Shown piece by piece: positions 1 through 8,922 of a DNA stretch of 64,000 bases. Origin of the DNA: JAZDLX01 sp964538455 (GTDB taxonomy: Bacteria > Electryoneota > Electryoneia > Electryoneales > Electryoneaceae); the NCBI GenBank assembly GCA_964538455.1, contig CAZIDZ010000001.1, forward strand, positions 62,001-126,000, read 5' to 3'. The notes under the pieces were generated by a model. The model was not told the DNA's origin, did not search any database, and was given only the letters and a program-made list of their open reading frames with translations. Numbering within the stretch: position 1 is the stretch's first letter; each line of letters begins with the position of its first letter. Position numbers and translations under genes: made by a program.

Positions 1-306
1 TCCGCGATCCATCGTGTCGAACATCGTCAGGATGATCAGAACGCTGAGGAAGACCAAGGCGCCGGCAAAGAAACTCCCGTAGATCTTGTTGTCGTGCAGC
101 AAGTGCATGAAGAAGAGAACGACGAGCACCGCCTTGACAGAGGCGATCAGCATCGCTACCACCAAATTCCACGGTCCCAGGTTGATGCGGGAGATCGCCA
201 CCGTAAGGACGGTCAGAGTGAGCAATGCCGCGCCAACCTTGAGATATGTGGAGGTCGGCGAGAGGTGTCCACCCTGGGCGTCTGTTTGTTCCACGTGTCT
301 GCTCAT
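1..306 (-). CDS. coxD: Cytochrome c oxidase subunit IV (caa3-type), partial
   Basis: This gene is cut by the left edge, so only the first 102 codons are seen. It encodes a small hydrophobic subunit of the caa3-type cytochrome oxidase in the inner membrane. Three hydrophobic segments are visible (about residues 20-40, 46-68 and 78-98). The second holds the signature of the prokaryotic COX4 family: a run ending SVKAVLVVLFFMHL, followed by a short charged turn. The ATG at 306 lies 4 bases after the coxC stop, so it is the last visible gene of the coxBACD operon. The subunit is thought to stabilise the complex; it has no cofactor. Identification is firm from sequence and position; the C-terminus is missing only because the window ends. 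Confidence 0.88.
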   Translation of the reverse strand, partial: MSRHVEQTDAQGGHLSPTSTYLKVGAALLTLTVLTVAISRINLGPWNLVVAMLIASVKAVLVVLFFMHLLHDNKIYGSFFAGALVFLSVLIILTMFDTMDRG

Positions 307-310
307 CGTG

Positions 311-958
311 TCACCCCACCAGGTAAAGCAGCGGAAACAGGTAGATCCAGATCATATCCACGAGGTGCCAGTAGAGACCGGTCACCTCGACCGGTGTGTA
401 ATACTGGGCGCCGAACTCCCCGCGGCGCGTGCGAAGAATCATCCAGAAAATGACCCCCATGCCAACCAGTACATGCAGCCCGTGCAGTCCGGTCATCACG
501 AAATAGATGCTGAAAAACACGTGCGGGTTGGTCCCCTCGATGCCGGTGTAGGTGTAATATTTGCCGGGAAGTTCCCCGAGATGGAACTTGTGCGCATACT
601 CGAAGTACTTGATGACCATGAAGGTCGCCGCAAGCAACAGCGTGACCCAAAGGTAGTGTTGCGCCGGTTTGGGCCTGTCCACCTGCAGCGAGCGTATCGC
701 GAGCGCGATGGTCAGCGAACTGGTGATCAGCACCATGGTGTTGATCGCACCGAGCTTCCAGTTCAGCGCCGTATGGGCGTTGTGGAAGATTTCAGGATTC
801 CACGCCCGGTAGATGGCGTAGGCGGCAAACAGCCCGCCGAAGAAGAGGACTTCGGTAACGATAAAGATCCACATGCCGAGCTTGCTGCTCTCTCTCTGCT
901 GAACGGCGTCGGCGAAATGGTGCTGCAGGTACTGCGGATGCGTGGCGCTCTCTGCCAT
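311..958 (-). CDS. coxC: Cytochrome c oxidase subunit III
   Basis: A 215-residue integral membrane protein of the heme-copper oxidase subunit III family, without redox cofactors, that stabilises proton uptake by subunit I. The N-terminal part carries the pattern LGMWIFIVTEVLFFGGLF (about residues 27-44), typical of bacterial short-form CoxC with five helices. A later segment, TGLHGLHVLVG (about 156-166), and a final IWIYLFPLLYLVG are also family-typical. The ATG start at 958 sits 19 bases after the coxA stop and the stop is 4 bases before coxD. Length fits the five-helix forms found in caa3 and quinol oxidases. No anomalies seen. Confidence 0.93.
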   Translation of the reverse strand: MAESATHPQYLQHHFADAVQQRESSKLGMWIFIVTEVLFFGGLFAAYAIYRAWNPEIFHNAHTALNWKLGAINTMVLITSSLTIALAIRSLQVDRPKPAQHYLWVTLLLAATFMVIKYFEYAHKFHLGELPGKYYTYTGIEGTNPHVFFSIYFVMTGLHGLHVLVGMGVIFWMILRTRRGEFGAQYYTPVEVTGLYWHLVDMIWIYLFPLLYLVG

Positions 959-977
959 GCCTACTCCCGCGTTGATG

Positions 978-2660
978 TCAAATCGAGACTTTCGGAATCA
1001 CCTTGTCGTAGTCGTACGGGCCGTGTTCGTACACCGCCTCCCCGTCGAAGTTGTGCTCCACCGGTGGGCTGGTTGTCTGGGTCCACTCAAGCGTCAGAGC
1101 CCCCCAGGGGTTCGAGCCAGCAGGGCGTCCGTGGTGGACCGCGACAAACAGGACTATTGCGCTAATCAGGAAACCGATGCCGAGGATGAACGAGCCGACG
1201 GAGCTGAATCCGTGCAGCGGCTGGTACTGGTCCAGGTAGGTCCAATAGCGGCGCGGCATGCCTCGCGCCCCGAGAATGAACTGGGTGAAAAAGGTCATGT
1301 TGAATCCGACGAAGGTCAGGATCCAGCCAACCAGCGCCCATGTCCGGTTGTACATCCGCCCCCAGATTTTCGGCCACCAGTAGAACAAGCCGCCCATCAA
1401 CGCCATCACCGTACCGCCCACCATGACGTAGTGAAAGTGAGCTACGATGAAATAAGTGTCGTGCAGATGGACATCCACCGATAGCGTGCCAATCATCAAC
1501 CCGGTGAGGCCGCCGATGGTGAAGAGGAAGAGGAACGAAAGGGCGTAGAGCATCGGTACACTGAAGACGATACTCCCCTTGTAAAGGGTCACCGTCCAGT
1601 TGAAGACCTTGATTGCGCTCGGAATCGCCACCATGAAGGTGAGGAAGCTGAAGATCATCACCGCGATCTCGCTCTGTCCCGAGACGAACATGTGGTGGCC
1701 CCAGACGAGAAAGCTGACCAGCGCGATCGCCATGGAGCTGAACGCAATGAAGGTGTAGCCGAAGATTTTCCTGCGGCTGAACGCGGTGATCAGCTCGCTG
1801 ATGATGCCCATGCCGGGCAGGATCATGATGTACACCGCCGGGTGGCTGTAAAACCAGAAGAAATGCTGATAGAGCACCGGGTCGCCGCCCATCGCCGGGT
1901 CAAAAATGCCGATGCCGAAGGCGCGCTCAAGGATCAGCAGCAGCACCGTGATCCCCAACACCGGCGTCGCCAGCACCTGGATGATCGCGGTAGCGTACAG
2001 TCCCCAGATCATCAGTGGCATTTTGAACCAGGTCATGCCGGGCGTGCGTAGTTTGTGCACCGTTACGATGAAGTTGAGCCCGGTGAAAATGGAGCTGAAC
2101 CCCAGGATGAACACGCCGATGGTCATCGGAATCACCGCGGTGCTGCTGGAGCTGCTGCTGTACGGCGTGTAAAAGGTCCAGCCTGTATCGGCGGCGGAGA
2201 TGATAATCGAAGCGATGGCGAACAGGGAGCCAAACACGTAAATGTACCAGCTCGCGAGGTTCAGCCGCGGGAACGCGACATCTTTGGCCCCGATCTGCAG
2301 CGGGAGCACAAAGTTGCCGAGAATCGCCGGGATGCTGGGGATGATAAAGAGAAAGATCATGATCGCGCCGTGCAGCGTGAAAAGCTTGTTGTACTGCTCG
2401 GCGTTGAAGAACTGTTTGCCCGGCTCGAACAGCTCCAGGCGGATCAGCAGCGCAAAGATGCCGCCGAGGAAGAACGCTACCGAGATCGTGATCAGATACA
2501 GCACGGCGATCCGTTTGTGGTCGAGCGTAAAGAGCCACGACTTCAGTCCCTTACCTCCGTCCTGGAGAAAATTGGGGCGTGGAAGGCCGGTCTTGGGATC
2601 GATCTGCTTCGGCACCGCGATGCGGCTTTCGATCGGAGCGGTTGCAACGGTATCACTCAC
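978..2660 (-). CDS. coxA: Cytochrome c oxidase subunit I, A2-type (caa3)
   Basis: The catalytic subunit (560 residues, 12 expected helices) reduces oxygen to water and pumps protons. Heme and copper ligands are all visible: H97 for low-spin heme, H273 and Y277 (the cross-linked His-Tyr pair in YSHPAVY), H322/H323 for CuB, H408 for high-spin heme and H410 for low-spin heme. The YSHP motif at 271-274 replaces the GHPE glutamate of mitochondrial-type enzymes. That marks subfamily A2, as in Rhodothermus marinus and Thermus caa3 oxidases. I chose the GTG at 2660: it overlaps the coxB stop, has GGAGG just upstream, and the protein becomes oxidase-like from there. An upstream start at 2762 would add 34 residues read from inside coxB and is rejected. 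Confidence 0.95.
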   Translation of the reverse strand: MSDTVATAPIESRIAVPKQIDPKTGLPRPNFLQDGGKGLKSWLFTLDHKRIAVLYLITISVAFFLGGIFALLIRLELFEPGKQFFNAEQYNKLFTLHGAIMIFLFIIPSIPAILGNFVLPLQIGAKDVAFPRLNLASWYIYVFGSLFAIASIIISAADTGWTFYTPYSSSSSSTAVIPMTIGVFILGFSSIFTGLNFIVTVHKLRTPGMTWFKMPLMIWGLYATAIIQVLATPVLGITVLLLILERAFGIGIFDPAMGGDPVLYQHFFWFYSHPAVYIMILPGMGIISELITAFSRRKIFGYTFIAFSSMAIALVSFLVWGHHMFVSGQSEIAVMIFSFLTFMVAIPSAIKVFNWTVTLYKGSIVFSVPMLYALSFLFLFTIGGLTGLMIGTLSVDVHLHDTYFIVAHFHYVMVGGTVMALMGGLFYWWPKIWGRMYNRTWALVGWILTFVGFNMTFFTQFILGARGMPRRYWTYLDQYQPLHGFSSVGSFILGIGFLISAIVLFVAVHHGRPAGSNPWGALTLEWTQTTSPPVEHNFDGEAVYEHGPYDYDKVIPKVSI

Positions 2661-3612
2661 TGCCGCCTCCCAAGGACTTGATAAACGCGATAAGCCCGTC
2701 GATTTCCTTGTCCGTGAGCACCCCCTGGTAGGTGGGCATGATCGGCTGGAACCCTGCGACAACCTTCGCTCGCGGACTGAGGATCGATTCGCGGATGTAA
2801 TTCTCGTCTACAACCAGCTCGCTCCCGTCCGCAAAATCCGTCTCTTTCCCGAACACCCCCAGGAAGCTCGGTCCATTGCCCGGACTGCCGTCAACCGTGT
2901 GGCAGGTGATGCAGGCCTTTGACTTGTAGAGCTGGCGGCCGTAGTCCACTGGGCTGAGTCCGGTCACCTCCGCCGTCGACTGCTCCAGCCAGGAGGCGTA
3001 TTCGGCGTGTGGCAACACCCGGACCTTGCCGATCATCTCGCTGTGGTTCGTGCCGCAATATTCCGCGCAGAAAAGCTGATAGCTGCCCGGGTATTTTGAT
3101 TCAAACCAAGCGACAGTGTAGCGGTTCGGCAGAACATCCTGCTTGATCCGGAATGCGGGCACGTAGAAACTATGGATCACATCCTTCGAGGACATCAGCA
3201 GCTTAATCGGCTGATCGGCGGGAACCACCAGCTCGTTGACCGTCGTCGCGCCGCTCGGGTAGGAAAAGGACCAGAACCACTGCTGGCCGGTAACCTTGAT
3301 CTCGAGGGCGTTCGCCGGAACGACGCGCATCCTCATGTAGCCGCGAAACCCCCAGACGAAGATGATCATCACAAGGACCAGAGGGATGCCGATCCAGGTC
3401 GCCTCAAGCAGCTTGCTGTGAGTCGGGCCGGTGTCGAGTTTGACCTCGTCTCCGCTGCGGCGGCGATAGCGCCAAGCGAAGAAGACCATCAATCCCACGA
3501 TCAGCAGGAAAAAGAAGGTTGACATCCAGACGATGAACATGAAGGTGCTATCTACTTCATGAGCAACGGTGGATCCCGCCGTGGGCAGCCAAAAAGTGGC
3601 CGTGGTGTCCAT
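2653..3612 (-). CDS. coxB: Cytochrome c oxidase subunit II with fused cytochrome c domain (caa3)
   Basis: This subunit (319 residues) accepts electrons and passes them through CuA to subunit I. Two N-terminal helices (about 22-47 and 72-90) precede a periplasmic cupredoxin domain with CuA ligands H147, C182, C186, H190 and M193 (CAEYCGTNHSEM). A C-terminal cytochrome c domain follows with C234-x-x-C237-H238 and a likely axial Met at 292. The fusion defines caa3-type oxidases, which can take electrons directly from membrane donors such as Alternative Complex III. ATG start at 3612 is preceded by AGGGGGA. It is the first gene of the coxBACD block, separated from the SCO gene by 158 bases with a possible promoter, so it may be expressed both with the act genes and on its own. 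Confidence 0.95.
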   Translation of the reverse strand: MDTTATFWLPTAGSTVAHEVDSTFMFIVWMSTFFFLLIVGLMVFFAWRYRRRSGDEVKLDTGPTHSKLLEATWIGIPLVLVMIIFVWGFRGYMRMRVVPANALEIKVTGQQWFWSFSYPSGATTVNELVVPADQPIKLLMSSKDVIHSFYVPAFRIKQDVLPNRYTVAWFESKYPGSYQLFCAEYCGTNHSEMIGKVRVLPHAEYASWLEQSTAEVTGLSPVDYGRQLYKSKACITCHTVDGSPGNGPSFLGVFGKETDFADGSELVVDENYIRESILSPRAKVVAGFQPIMPTYQGVLTDKEIDGLIAFIKSLGGGSE

Positions 3613-3679
3613 GTCTCGAGGGTCCCCCTATGGTGCACAGCGCAAAAAGTTTCAATCGCCTAACTTTTAACGCACAAAA

Positions 3680-3709
3680 GTAACACGTGAACACGGTCTT
3701 TGCTGTCAA
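3680..3709 (-). promoter_or_regulatory. Possible sigma-70 promoter before coxB
   Basis: On the minus strand TTGACA (3709-3704) is followed after 18 bases by TGTTAC (3685-3680), about 70 bases before the coxB ATG. The -35 is a perfect match, the -10 weak. It lies in the largest gap within the act-cox cluster, which suggests separate or extra transcription of the oxidase genes. This is a pattern match only. Confidence 0.4.
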
Positions 3710-3770
3710 TAATCAACATGTTGGAGACAAGACGAGGGCATTTGCCGCGATCCTGCCGCAACGGTTTAGA

Positions 3771-4664
3771 TCATGTTTTTTCATGCTTTGCCCGTCTGCG
3801 CTCGCGCAACAACAACCCTCCGATCAAGAGCGCGAGCAGCAGCATGGTGATCACGCCCCCGAGCTTCATCACGTTCGAGGCAAAGAGCACGTAGCCGTTG
3901 CTGTCCGGGTCATAGTGGAAACAGTAGAGCAAAAGCTTGTCCGCAGGATCGCCGATCACATCCCGTCCCGCCTCGAGCAAACCCAGTTTCAAGTCCCGCG
4001 GATTGTACTGGATGCCGTAGAGCACGCGGCTGAGCTTGTGTTCGGGGGTGAGCAGAAAGATCGCCGCCGGGTGGGCATACTGCTTGTTCTTCTTGTCGTA
4101 GAAATAGATGAACCCAAGGGCGCTGGTGAGGCTATCGATGGAAGATTGGGAACCCGTGAGGAATTGCCACGCCCCCGGTTGAGAGCCCTTCGGCAGCTCC
4201 GCGGTGAACCGCTTCTCCGAGCTCTTCGAAGTTTGGGCCGTTTCCAGGGGATCTATGGAGACCGCCACAATCCGGTACTCTTTCCCCGGCACGAGGCCCA
4301 CGCCCTGGATCGCCTTGGAAATGCCTTCGAGCACCAGTCCGCAGAGCATTTGGCAGTTGCTGTAATGGAACACGAAGATGACCGGGAGGTCGTTGCCCAG
4401 CACGCTGCCGAGGGAAACGGTATCCCCGTTGGAGTCAACAAACGGCAACTCGCCCGGCACGACGTCACCCGGCTGCGCCCGGAGGTCGATCTTGTCCTTG
4501 AACTCCGGATTGTCCATCGCGGTCTGAGCCTGCGCCTGGACAATCGCGAAGAGAATGAACAACACGACCAGCGCTACCTTGCAGAGAGAAAGGGGCCCGG
4601 TTCGCTGGCAGCTTTCCCTTGGGCACTCCGGACCACTGGGACTGATGGTTGGTTTCTTTATCAT
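3771..4664 (-). CDS. SCO1/SenC-family copper chaperone
   Basis: A membrane-anchored thioredoxin-fold protein (297 residues) expected to deliver copper to, or reduce, the CuA site of CoxB. An N-terminal hydrophobic stretch (about 28-45, ending QAQAQ) is a signal or anchor. The copper-binding CxxxC is at C104 and C108 (SNCQMLCG), and the third ligand is H198 in YAHPA. A second helix near the C-terminus (about 264-285) followed by an Arg-rich tail gives a two-anchor topology, longer than minimal SCO proteins. Its place between the act genes and coxB is the usual one for caa3 clusters with Alternative Complex III. The first 20 residues are odd for a signal peptide, so a later start is possible. 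Confidence 0.9.
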   Translation of the reverse strand: MIKKPTISPSGPECPRESCQRTGPLSLCKVALVVLFILFAIVQAQAQTAMDNPEFKDKIDLRAQPGDVVPGELPFVDSNGDTVSLGSVLGNDLPVIFVFHYSNCQMLCGLVLEGISKAIQGVGLVPGKEYRIVAVSIDPLETAQTSKSSEKRFTAELPKGSQPGAWQFLTGSQSSIDSLTSALGFIYFYDKKNKQYAHPAAIFLLTPEHKLSRVLYGIQYNPRDLKLGLLEAGRDVIGDPADKLLLYCFHYDPDSNGYVLFASNVMKLGGVITMLLLALLIGGLLLRERRRAKHEKT

Positions 4665-4724
4665 CTCGTTGGCCTGTCTGTTTTTCTCCTGCCCTATGAT
4701 GCTTCAGGCCGGCTGGAGTTCCCG

Positions 4725-5087
4725 TCATTTCTTGCGCGCTTGCGCCTTTTGCTTCTGGTAGGCCTCTTCGACCATAAGCTTCATCGCCCGATCGATGGGA
4801 ATGTGTACGATTCCTTTTTCGCCGTCGACCACGCCGTACGTTGTCAACTGTCGCGTCTCCCTCGCGTGCAGCTCCTGCAGGCGCGGGTCGACCCGCGAGC
4901 GGACATTCTCCTGCTCCACCTCTTCGCGCGTAGTGATGTAAAGCTGATCGAGGGCGACGAGGGCGACCACCATCACCAACACCCCAACGACCAGGCCGAT
5001 GACGATCCCCCGGGCGCTGGCGTCCCTCTTTTCGTAGCCCGCCGGGGGTGCATCCGGGGGCGCGGCTGTCGGACCGCGATCACTCAT
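4725..5087 (-). CDS. Small single-helix membrane protein of the act-cox cluster
   Basis: A 120-residue protein whose function I do not recognise. It has a Pro-rich cytoplasmic N-terminus (about 1-25), one transmembrane helix (about 28-50) and a soluble tail with coiled-coil-like charge and the motif LTTYGVVDGEKGIVHIPID (about 81-99). As far as I recall, similar 'YGxVD...G.V.IPID.AM' tails occur in small proteins beside ActF and SCO in other Alternative Complex III clusters, so a structural or assembly role is likely. I start at the ATG at 5087, 16 bases after the actF stop, with GGAA upstream; a TTG at 5117 would overlap actF and is less likely. The C-terminus is Lys-rich. Confidence 0.72.
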   Translation of the reverse strand: MSDRGPTAAPPDAPPAGYEKRDASARGIVIGLVVGVLVMVVALVALDQLYITTREEVEQENVRSRVDPRLQELHARETRQLTTYGVVDGEKGIVHIPIDRAMKLMVEEAYQKQKAQARKK

Positions 5088-5103
5088 TTCGACTTCCACT
5101 CCG

Positions 5104-6288
5104 TTACTGGTTGACAAATTCGATCGAATCCTGGAGCTTCGGGTCGGTCACCGGGAGCACCGGCGCCCGCGTAAAGCTCCGCCAGAACAACGCCAAGAAC
5201 GCGCCGCCGAGCCCCAGCAGGGCCGTAACGTCCATCCAGGAAACGACGGCATGGTCCGTATGCAGGATCGGCGTCACATTCCAGTAGACGTCCACCCAAT
5301 GCATCACCAGCATCCAGATTGCGAACAGCGACAGCCCCCACTGGGTACGCTTCAGCGTCCGGTTCATCATCAACACGAAGGGAACGGTGAAGCCTCCCAC
5401 CGCAATCAACACGCTCAATGGCTTCCAGGAGCCGATCCAGCGCGCTTTGAAAAAGGAAGTCTCTTCGGGAATGTTTGCGTACCAGATGAGGAGATACTGC
5501 GAGAGGGCCATGTACGCCCAGAAAATCATGAAGGCAAACAGCAGCTTGCCGATGTCGTGCTGGTGTTCTTTCGTGATCTCGAATGTGAGCACGCCTTTCG
5601 CGTGAAGTGCGTGGACCACCAGTGCTATGAACGCCATCACGCCGACGATACCTCCGCTGAAGAAGTAGACGCCGTAGATCGTCGAGTACCAGGACGGCTG
5701 GAGGGACATCCACCAGTCGAACGCCGCAAAGGAGGTGACCAGCGCAAAGAGGATCATGCCGGGGGCGCTGATCCGAAGGAACGCGGACTTCACGTCAGGG
5801 TTCCAGCCGGCGTCCTGTGCCAGTGAAATCCTGCGGAGCATAACGGCGAGCCCGACCCACACGGCGAAGTAGAACACCGTCCGTATCACGAAGAAGGGAA
5901 CGTTGAGGTACGGGAGTTTCGCGGCGAGCGTCTCGTCCTCGTGCATCCACGCGACATCGATCCAGGGGTAGAGCTGCTTGAGGCAGAGCAACATCGGGAG
6001 GGCGAAGATCCACCAGAACTTGAGCGAGTCCATCGCCGCTTCGGTAATCCTGCGCAACACGACGCTCCATTTCGCGCCGGTGAGGTGATGGACCATCGTC
6101 ATGAACAGCGCACCGATGATGATCGTCGTCCAGAAGCTAAAGGCAACGAGCCAGGAGAAGGCGAACTGGCGAAGATCAACAGCCGCCCCCGCGAGCGTGG
6201 CGACAATGCCGACAACTGCAACGATCGTCATCGTCCTGCTGAAACGACCAGCATCGCTGAAGGTGTATGTTCGCTCGTCGAATTTCAT
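5104..6288 (-). CDS. actF: Alternative Complex III subunit ActF (quinone-binding, polytopic)
   Basis: A 394-residue polytopic inner-membrane protein, homologous to the shorter NrfD-like partner of ActC in the quinol:electron-acceptor oxidoreductase Alternative Complex III. About ten hydrophobic helices can be traced, starting near residue 20 (TIVAVVGIVATLAGAAV). The motif FWTTIIIGALFMTMVHHLTGA (about 52-72) and LKQLYPW (about 103-109) are typical of ActF. Family knowledge places ActC and ActF in the membrane, binding menaquinol and probably translocating protons. The start overlaps the actE stop (ATGA), showing translational coupling. Confidence 0.92.
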   Translation of the reverse strand: MKFDERTYTFSDAGRFSRTMTIVAVVGIVATLAGAAVDLRQFAFSWLVAFSFWTTIIIGALFMTMVHHLTGAKWSVVLRRITEAAMDSLKFWWIFALPMLLCLKQLYPWIDVAWMHEDETLAAKLPYLNVPFFVIRTVFYFAVWVGLAVMLRRISLAQDAGWNPDVKSAFLRISAPGMILFALVTSFAAFDWWMSLQPSWYSTIYGVYFFSGGIVGVMAFIALVVHALHAKGVLTFEITKEHQHDIGKLLFAFMIFWAYMALSQYLLIWYANIPEETSFFKARWIGSWKPLSVLIAVGGFTVPFVLMMNRTLKRTQWGLSLFAIWMLVMHWVDVYWNVTPILHTDHAVVSWMDVTALLGLGGAFLALFWRSFTRAPVLPVTDPKLQDSIEFVNQ

Positions 6289-6926
6289 TTCGGTTTTCCC
6301 ACCTTGAGGCGGCCGCGCAGCTCCTCGGGCACGTCCGCGATGGTGGCATGCTGGCTGCGCTGCAGCGCCCTGACATACTGGACGATCAACCAGCGGTCGT
6401 TCACCGGGATCTGCGGTCCATACGCCGGCATGTTGCGGATGCCACTAGAGATCACCTGGAAGAGGTGGCCATCAGGATAATTGCGAATCAGGTCGTCGTG
6501 GAAGGTCGGCGGTGGTACGAAACCGCGTTGGGTGACAATCCCTCTGCCGTCCCCTATCTGGGAGTGGCAAGGCGTGCAGTAGATGTTGAACCGCTCGCGT
6601 CCGCGCTCGAGGCTCGCCTGCGTAAGCGGCACCGGGTTGAGGACGACCGGCTTTCCGTCCGGCCCTACGCCCTCCCAATACGCCTTGTCCTCGTGGAGCT
6701 GCCCGCGCGCCACAGTTCCCTCGACCGGGAGGCGCATCGCCTTGTCGTCGGCGAAAAATGGACCTTCCGATTGAGGATTGTACCGCGGTGTGTTGTCCAT
6801 ATTCGGGTTGACATGAATCGGCGGTTTTTCGCTCGGCGTCCCCTGGCATCCGAGGGCGGCGAGAACCACCAGGAACATTGCCGGGAGCACACCGCCGCGC
6901 ACGAGGGTTGTCCGCCGCGTCCTCAT
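6285..6926 (-). CDS. actE: Alternative Complex III subunit ActE (monoheme cytochrome c)
   Basis: A 213-residue periplasmic cytochrome c, probably lipid-anchored: a hydrophobic signal ends with A-L-G-C at C27, close to a lipobox. The single heme motif is C117-x-x-C120-H121 (CTPCH), and M166 in RNMPAYG is the probable axial ligand. ActE is the mono-heme exit cytochrome of Alternative Complex III, expected to hand electrons to the cytochrome c domain of CoxB. It overlaps actD and actF by 4 bases on each side. Confidence 0.92.
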   Translation of the reverse strand: MRTRRTTLVRGGVLPAMFLVVLAALGCQGTPSEKPPIHVNPNMDNTPRYNPQSEGPFFADDKAMRLPVEGTVARGQLHEDKAYWEGVGPDGKPVVLNPVPLTQASLERGRERFNIYCTPCHSQIGDGRGIVTQRGFVPPPTFHDDLIRNYPDGHLFQVISSGIRNMPAYGPQIPVNDRWLIVQYVRALQRSQHATIADVPEELRGRLKVGKPK

Positions 6927-7456
6927 TTCTCCTCCAGCAGTTCGACATGCTCTCCGCCGATGGAGGCGAGGAACTCCGTTGTCGCACGCGTGTCAAACTT
7001 CGGGTCTTTCGCCAGGATGCTGACGAAAAAGCCGTCATCGGTGACTTTCGCAAAATTCTCCGAGAAGAACACGGGGTGGAAATAGCTCTGCTTGATCAGC
7101 CCGATCATACCGAGCACGCTGCCGAACACGCTGAAGAGTACGGCCAGAGAAAAGGTGATCGGGAAGAACGCTTGGTAGCTGAAGTAGACCTTGCCCGCGA
7201 CAACCAGCGGGTACGCCACCGTGCTCGTCCACCATTGCAGCCAGACGGCAAGAGAAAATCCGGCGAACGCCATCGCTCCGACAATCCAGCCAAGTCTGCT
7301 CCGCCGCACGCCCATCGCTTCGTCCATCCCGTGGATCGCGTAGGGTGAATGAACATCCCACTCGGTGAAGCCGGCTTCACGCACCCGTTCCGCCGCCTGC
7401 AGGATGCCCGCCGGACCGTTGAACTGGGCTAGCGCGCCGTGAATTTTTCCGTTCAT
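6923..7456 (-). CDS. actD: Alternative Complex III subunit ActD (DUF3341)
   Basis: A 177-residue membrane protein of the DUF3341 family. It starts with a soluble domain (GILQAAERVREAGFTEWDVHSPY, trimmed) that ends in HGMDEAM, then has two helices (about 58-79 and 99-124). The D-x-H-x-P-Y-x-x-H-G-M-D-x-A pattern (about 34-47) is the hallmark of ActD. It carries no cofactor; its role in the complex is structural in solved homologues. It is coupled to actC and actE by ATGA overlaps. Confidence 0.92.
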   Translation of the reverse strand: MNGKIHGALAQFNGPAGILQAAERVREAGFTEWDVHSPYAIHGMDEAMGVRRSRLGWIVGAMAFAGFSLAVWLQWWTSTVAYPLVVAGKVYFSYQAFFPITFSLAVLFSVFGSVLGMIGLIKQSYFHPVFFSENFAKVTDDGFFVSILAKDPKFDTRATTEFLASIGGEHVELLEEK

Positions 7457-8868
7457 GACGTCGCCCCCTTCCCGTCAGCGGCTTTACGGCGATGACGGTG
7501 AACCTGCGATCCGGGCAGCACACCCTTGACCTCCGCCATCGCCACCATCGGCACAAAGCGGAGGAAGAGGAGGAACATCGTTAAAAACAAGCCAAAACTT
7601 CCCGCGAGCATCCCAAGGTCGAAGACCGTGGGTTTATAATAGTCCCAGCTGCTCGGCAGGAAATCACGGTGCTGGGTAACGACGATGACGAAGCGTTCGA
7701 ACCACATCCCGACATTGATGAGGATGCTTGCGATGAAGAGGACCGGGATGTTGCGTCTCATCTTCCTGAACCAGAAAACCTGAGGGACAACAACATTACA
7801 GATTATCATGATCCAGGCCGCCCAGCCGAAGGGGCCGAACACCCGGTTGAAGAAAGTGAACCTCTCGTAGATGTTACCGCTGTACCAGGAGACGAAGAAC
7901 TCCATGACATAGGAGTAACCTACCATCATGCCGGTCAGCATGATGATTTTCGCCATCTTGTCCATGGTGTTGGGATTGATGAAATCCCGGATCGGCGGAT
8001 ACACCGTTCGTGCCAGGATCGCAAGCGTCATCACCATCGCGAAACCGCTGTAGATGGCGCCCGCAACGAAGTAAGGCGGGAAGATGGTTGAGTGCCAGCC
8101 GGGGATGATGGACGTTGCGAAGTCAGTCGAGACCACCGAGTGCACCGACAATACCAGCGGAGTGCTGATCGCAGCGAGCAACAGGTAGGCCAATTCGTAG
8201 TGTTTCCACTGGCGGTTGCCGCCGCGCCAGCCGAGAGCCAAAACCGCGTAGATGATTTTTGCAAGACGGTTCTTCGCGCGGTCCCGCAGCGAGGCGAAAT
8301 CGGGGATCAAGCCAGTGTACCAGAACAGCAGCGAGGCCGTGAAATAGGTGCCGACCGCGAAAATATCCCACATCAACGCGCTGCGGAAGTTTGGCCACAG
8401 CGACATCTGGTTCGGCACCGGGAACATGAAGTACGCCACCCAGATGCGGCCGACGTGTAGGCCGGGGAACATGCCGGCGATGATCACCGCGAAAATGGTC
8501 ATCGCCTCGGAGAAACGGTTGATCGACGTCCTCCAGTACTGCCTCAGCAGATAAAGCACCGCGGAGATCAGCGTCCCGGCGTGGCCGATGCCGACCCAGA
8601 AAACAAAGTTGATGATCGGGAAACCCCAGCCCACCGGAATGTTGTTGCCGAAGATCCCGATGCCCTCCCAGAAGAGGTACGCCATCATCACGAAGAAGTT
8701 CAGAGCAAGCGCCCCGCTGATCGAGAACGCGACCCACCACCAGAGGGGTGTTTCCCGCCGCTCGACAATGGAGCTGACCGCTTCGGTGACTCGGTGCAGG
8801 GTGGGCTCACCCAGCACCAGCACATCCTCCGGAATCACTGCGTCCGCCTGTGTGGTTATCACGCTCAC
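7453..8868 (-). CDS. actC: Alternative Complex III subunit ActC (NrfD-like, polytopic)
   Basis: A 471-residue NrfD/PsrC-family membrane protein with about ten helices; with ActF it forms the quinol-oxidising membrane core. Near the N-terminus the helix GALALNFFVMMAYLFWEG (about 53-70) and the later PGLHVGRIWVAYFMFP (about 134-149) are diagnostic. The start is a GTG at 8868. A 123-base gap holding two palindromes separates it from actB, the only real break between act genes. Its stop overlaps actD (ATGA). Confidence 0.93.
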   Translation of the reverse strand: MSVITTQADAVIPEDVLVLGEPTLHRVTEAVSSIVERRETPLWWWVAFSISGALALNFFVMMAYLFWEGIGIFGNNIPVGWGFPIINFVFWVGIGHAGTLISAVLYLLRQYWRTSINRFSEAMTIFAVIIAGMFPGLHVGRIWVAYFMFPVPNQMSLWPNFRSALMWDIFAVGTYFTASLLFWYTGLIPDFASLRDRAKNRLAKIIYAVLALGWRGGNRQWKHYELAYLLLAAISTPLVLSVHSVVSTDFATSIIPGWHSTIFPPYFVAGAIYSGFAMVMTLAILARTVYPPIRDFINPNTMDKMAKIIMLTGMMVGYSYVMEFFVSWYSGNIYERFTFFNRVFGPFGWAAWIMIICNVVVPQVFWFRKMRRNIPVLFIASILINVGMWFERFVIVVTQHRDFLPSSWDYYKPTVFDLGMLAGSFGLFLTMFLLFLRFVPMVAMAEVKGVLPGSQVHRHRRKAADGKGATS

Positions 8869-8922
8869 GGAAACCTGTCGCTTGTTATCTATGCTTGCTT
8901 GCCCTGATTTTTCGCTATTAGT

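Noticed and set aside
978..2762. A longer coxA start at 2762
   Set aside because: The extra 34 residues overlap the coxB frame; the GTG at 2660 has GGAGG and family homology.
3687..5114. A 475-codon plus-strand frame
   Set aside because: Runs antisense across the SCO and small-protein genes; no domain and no ribosome site.
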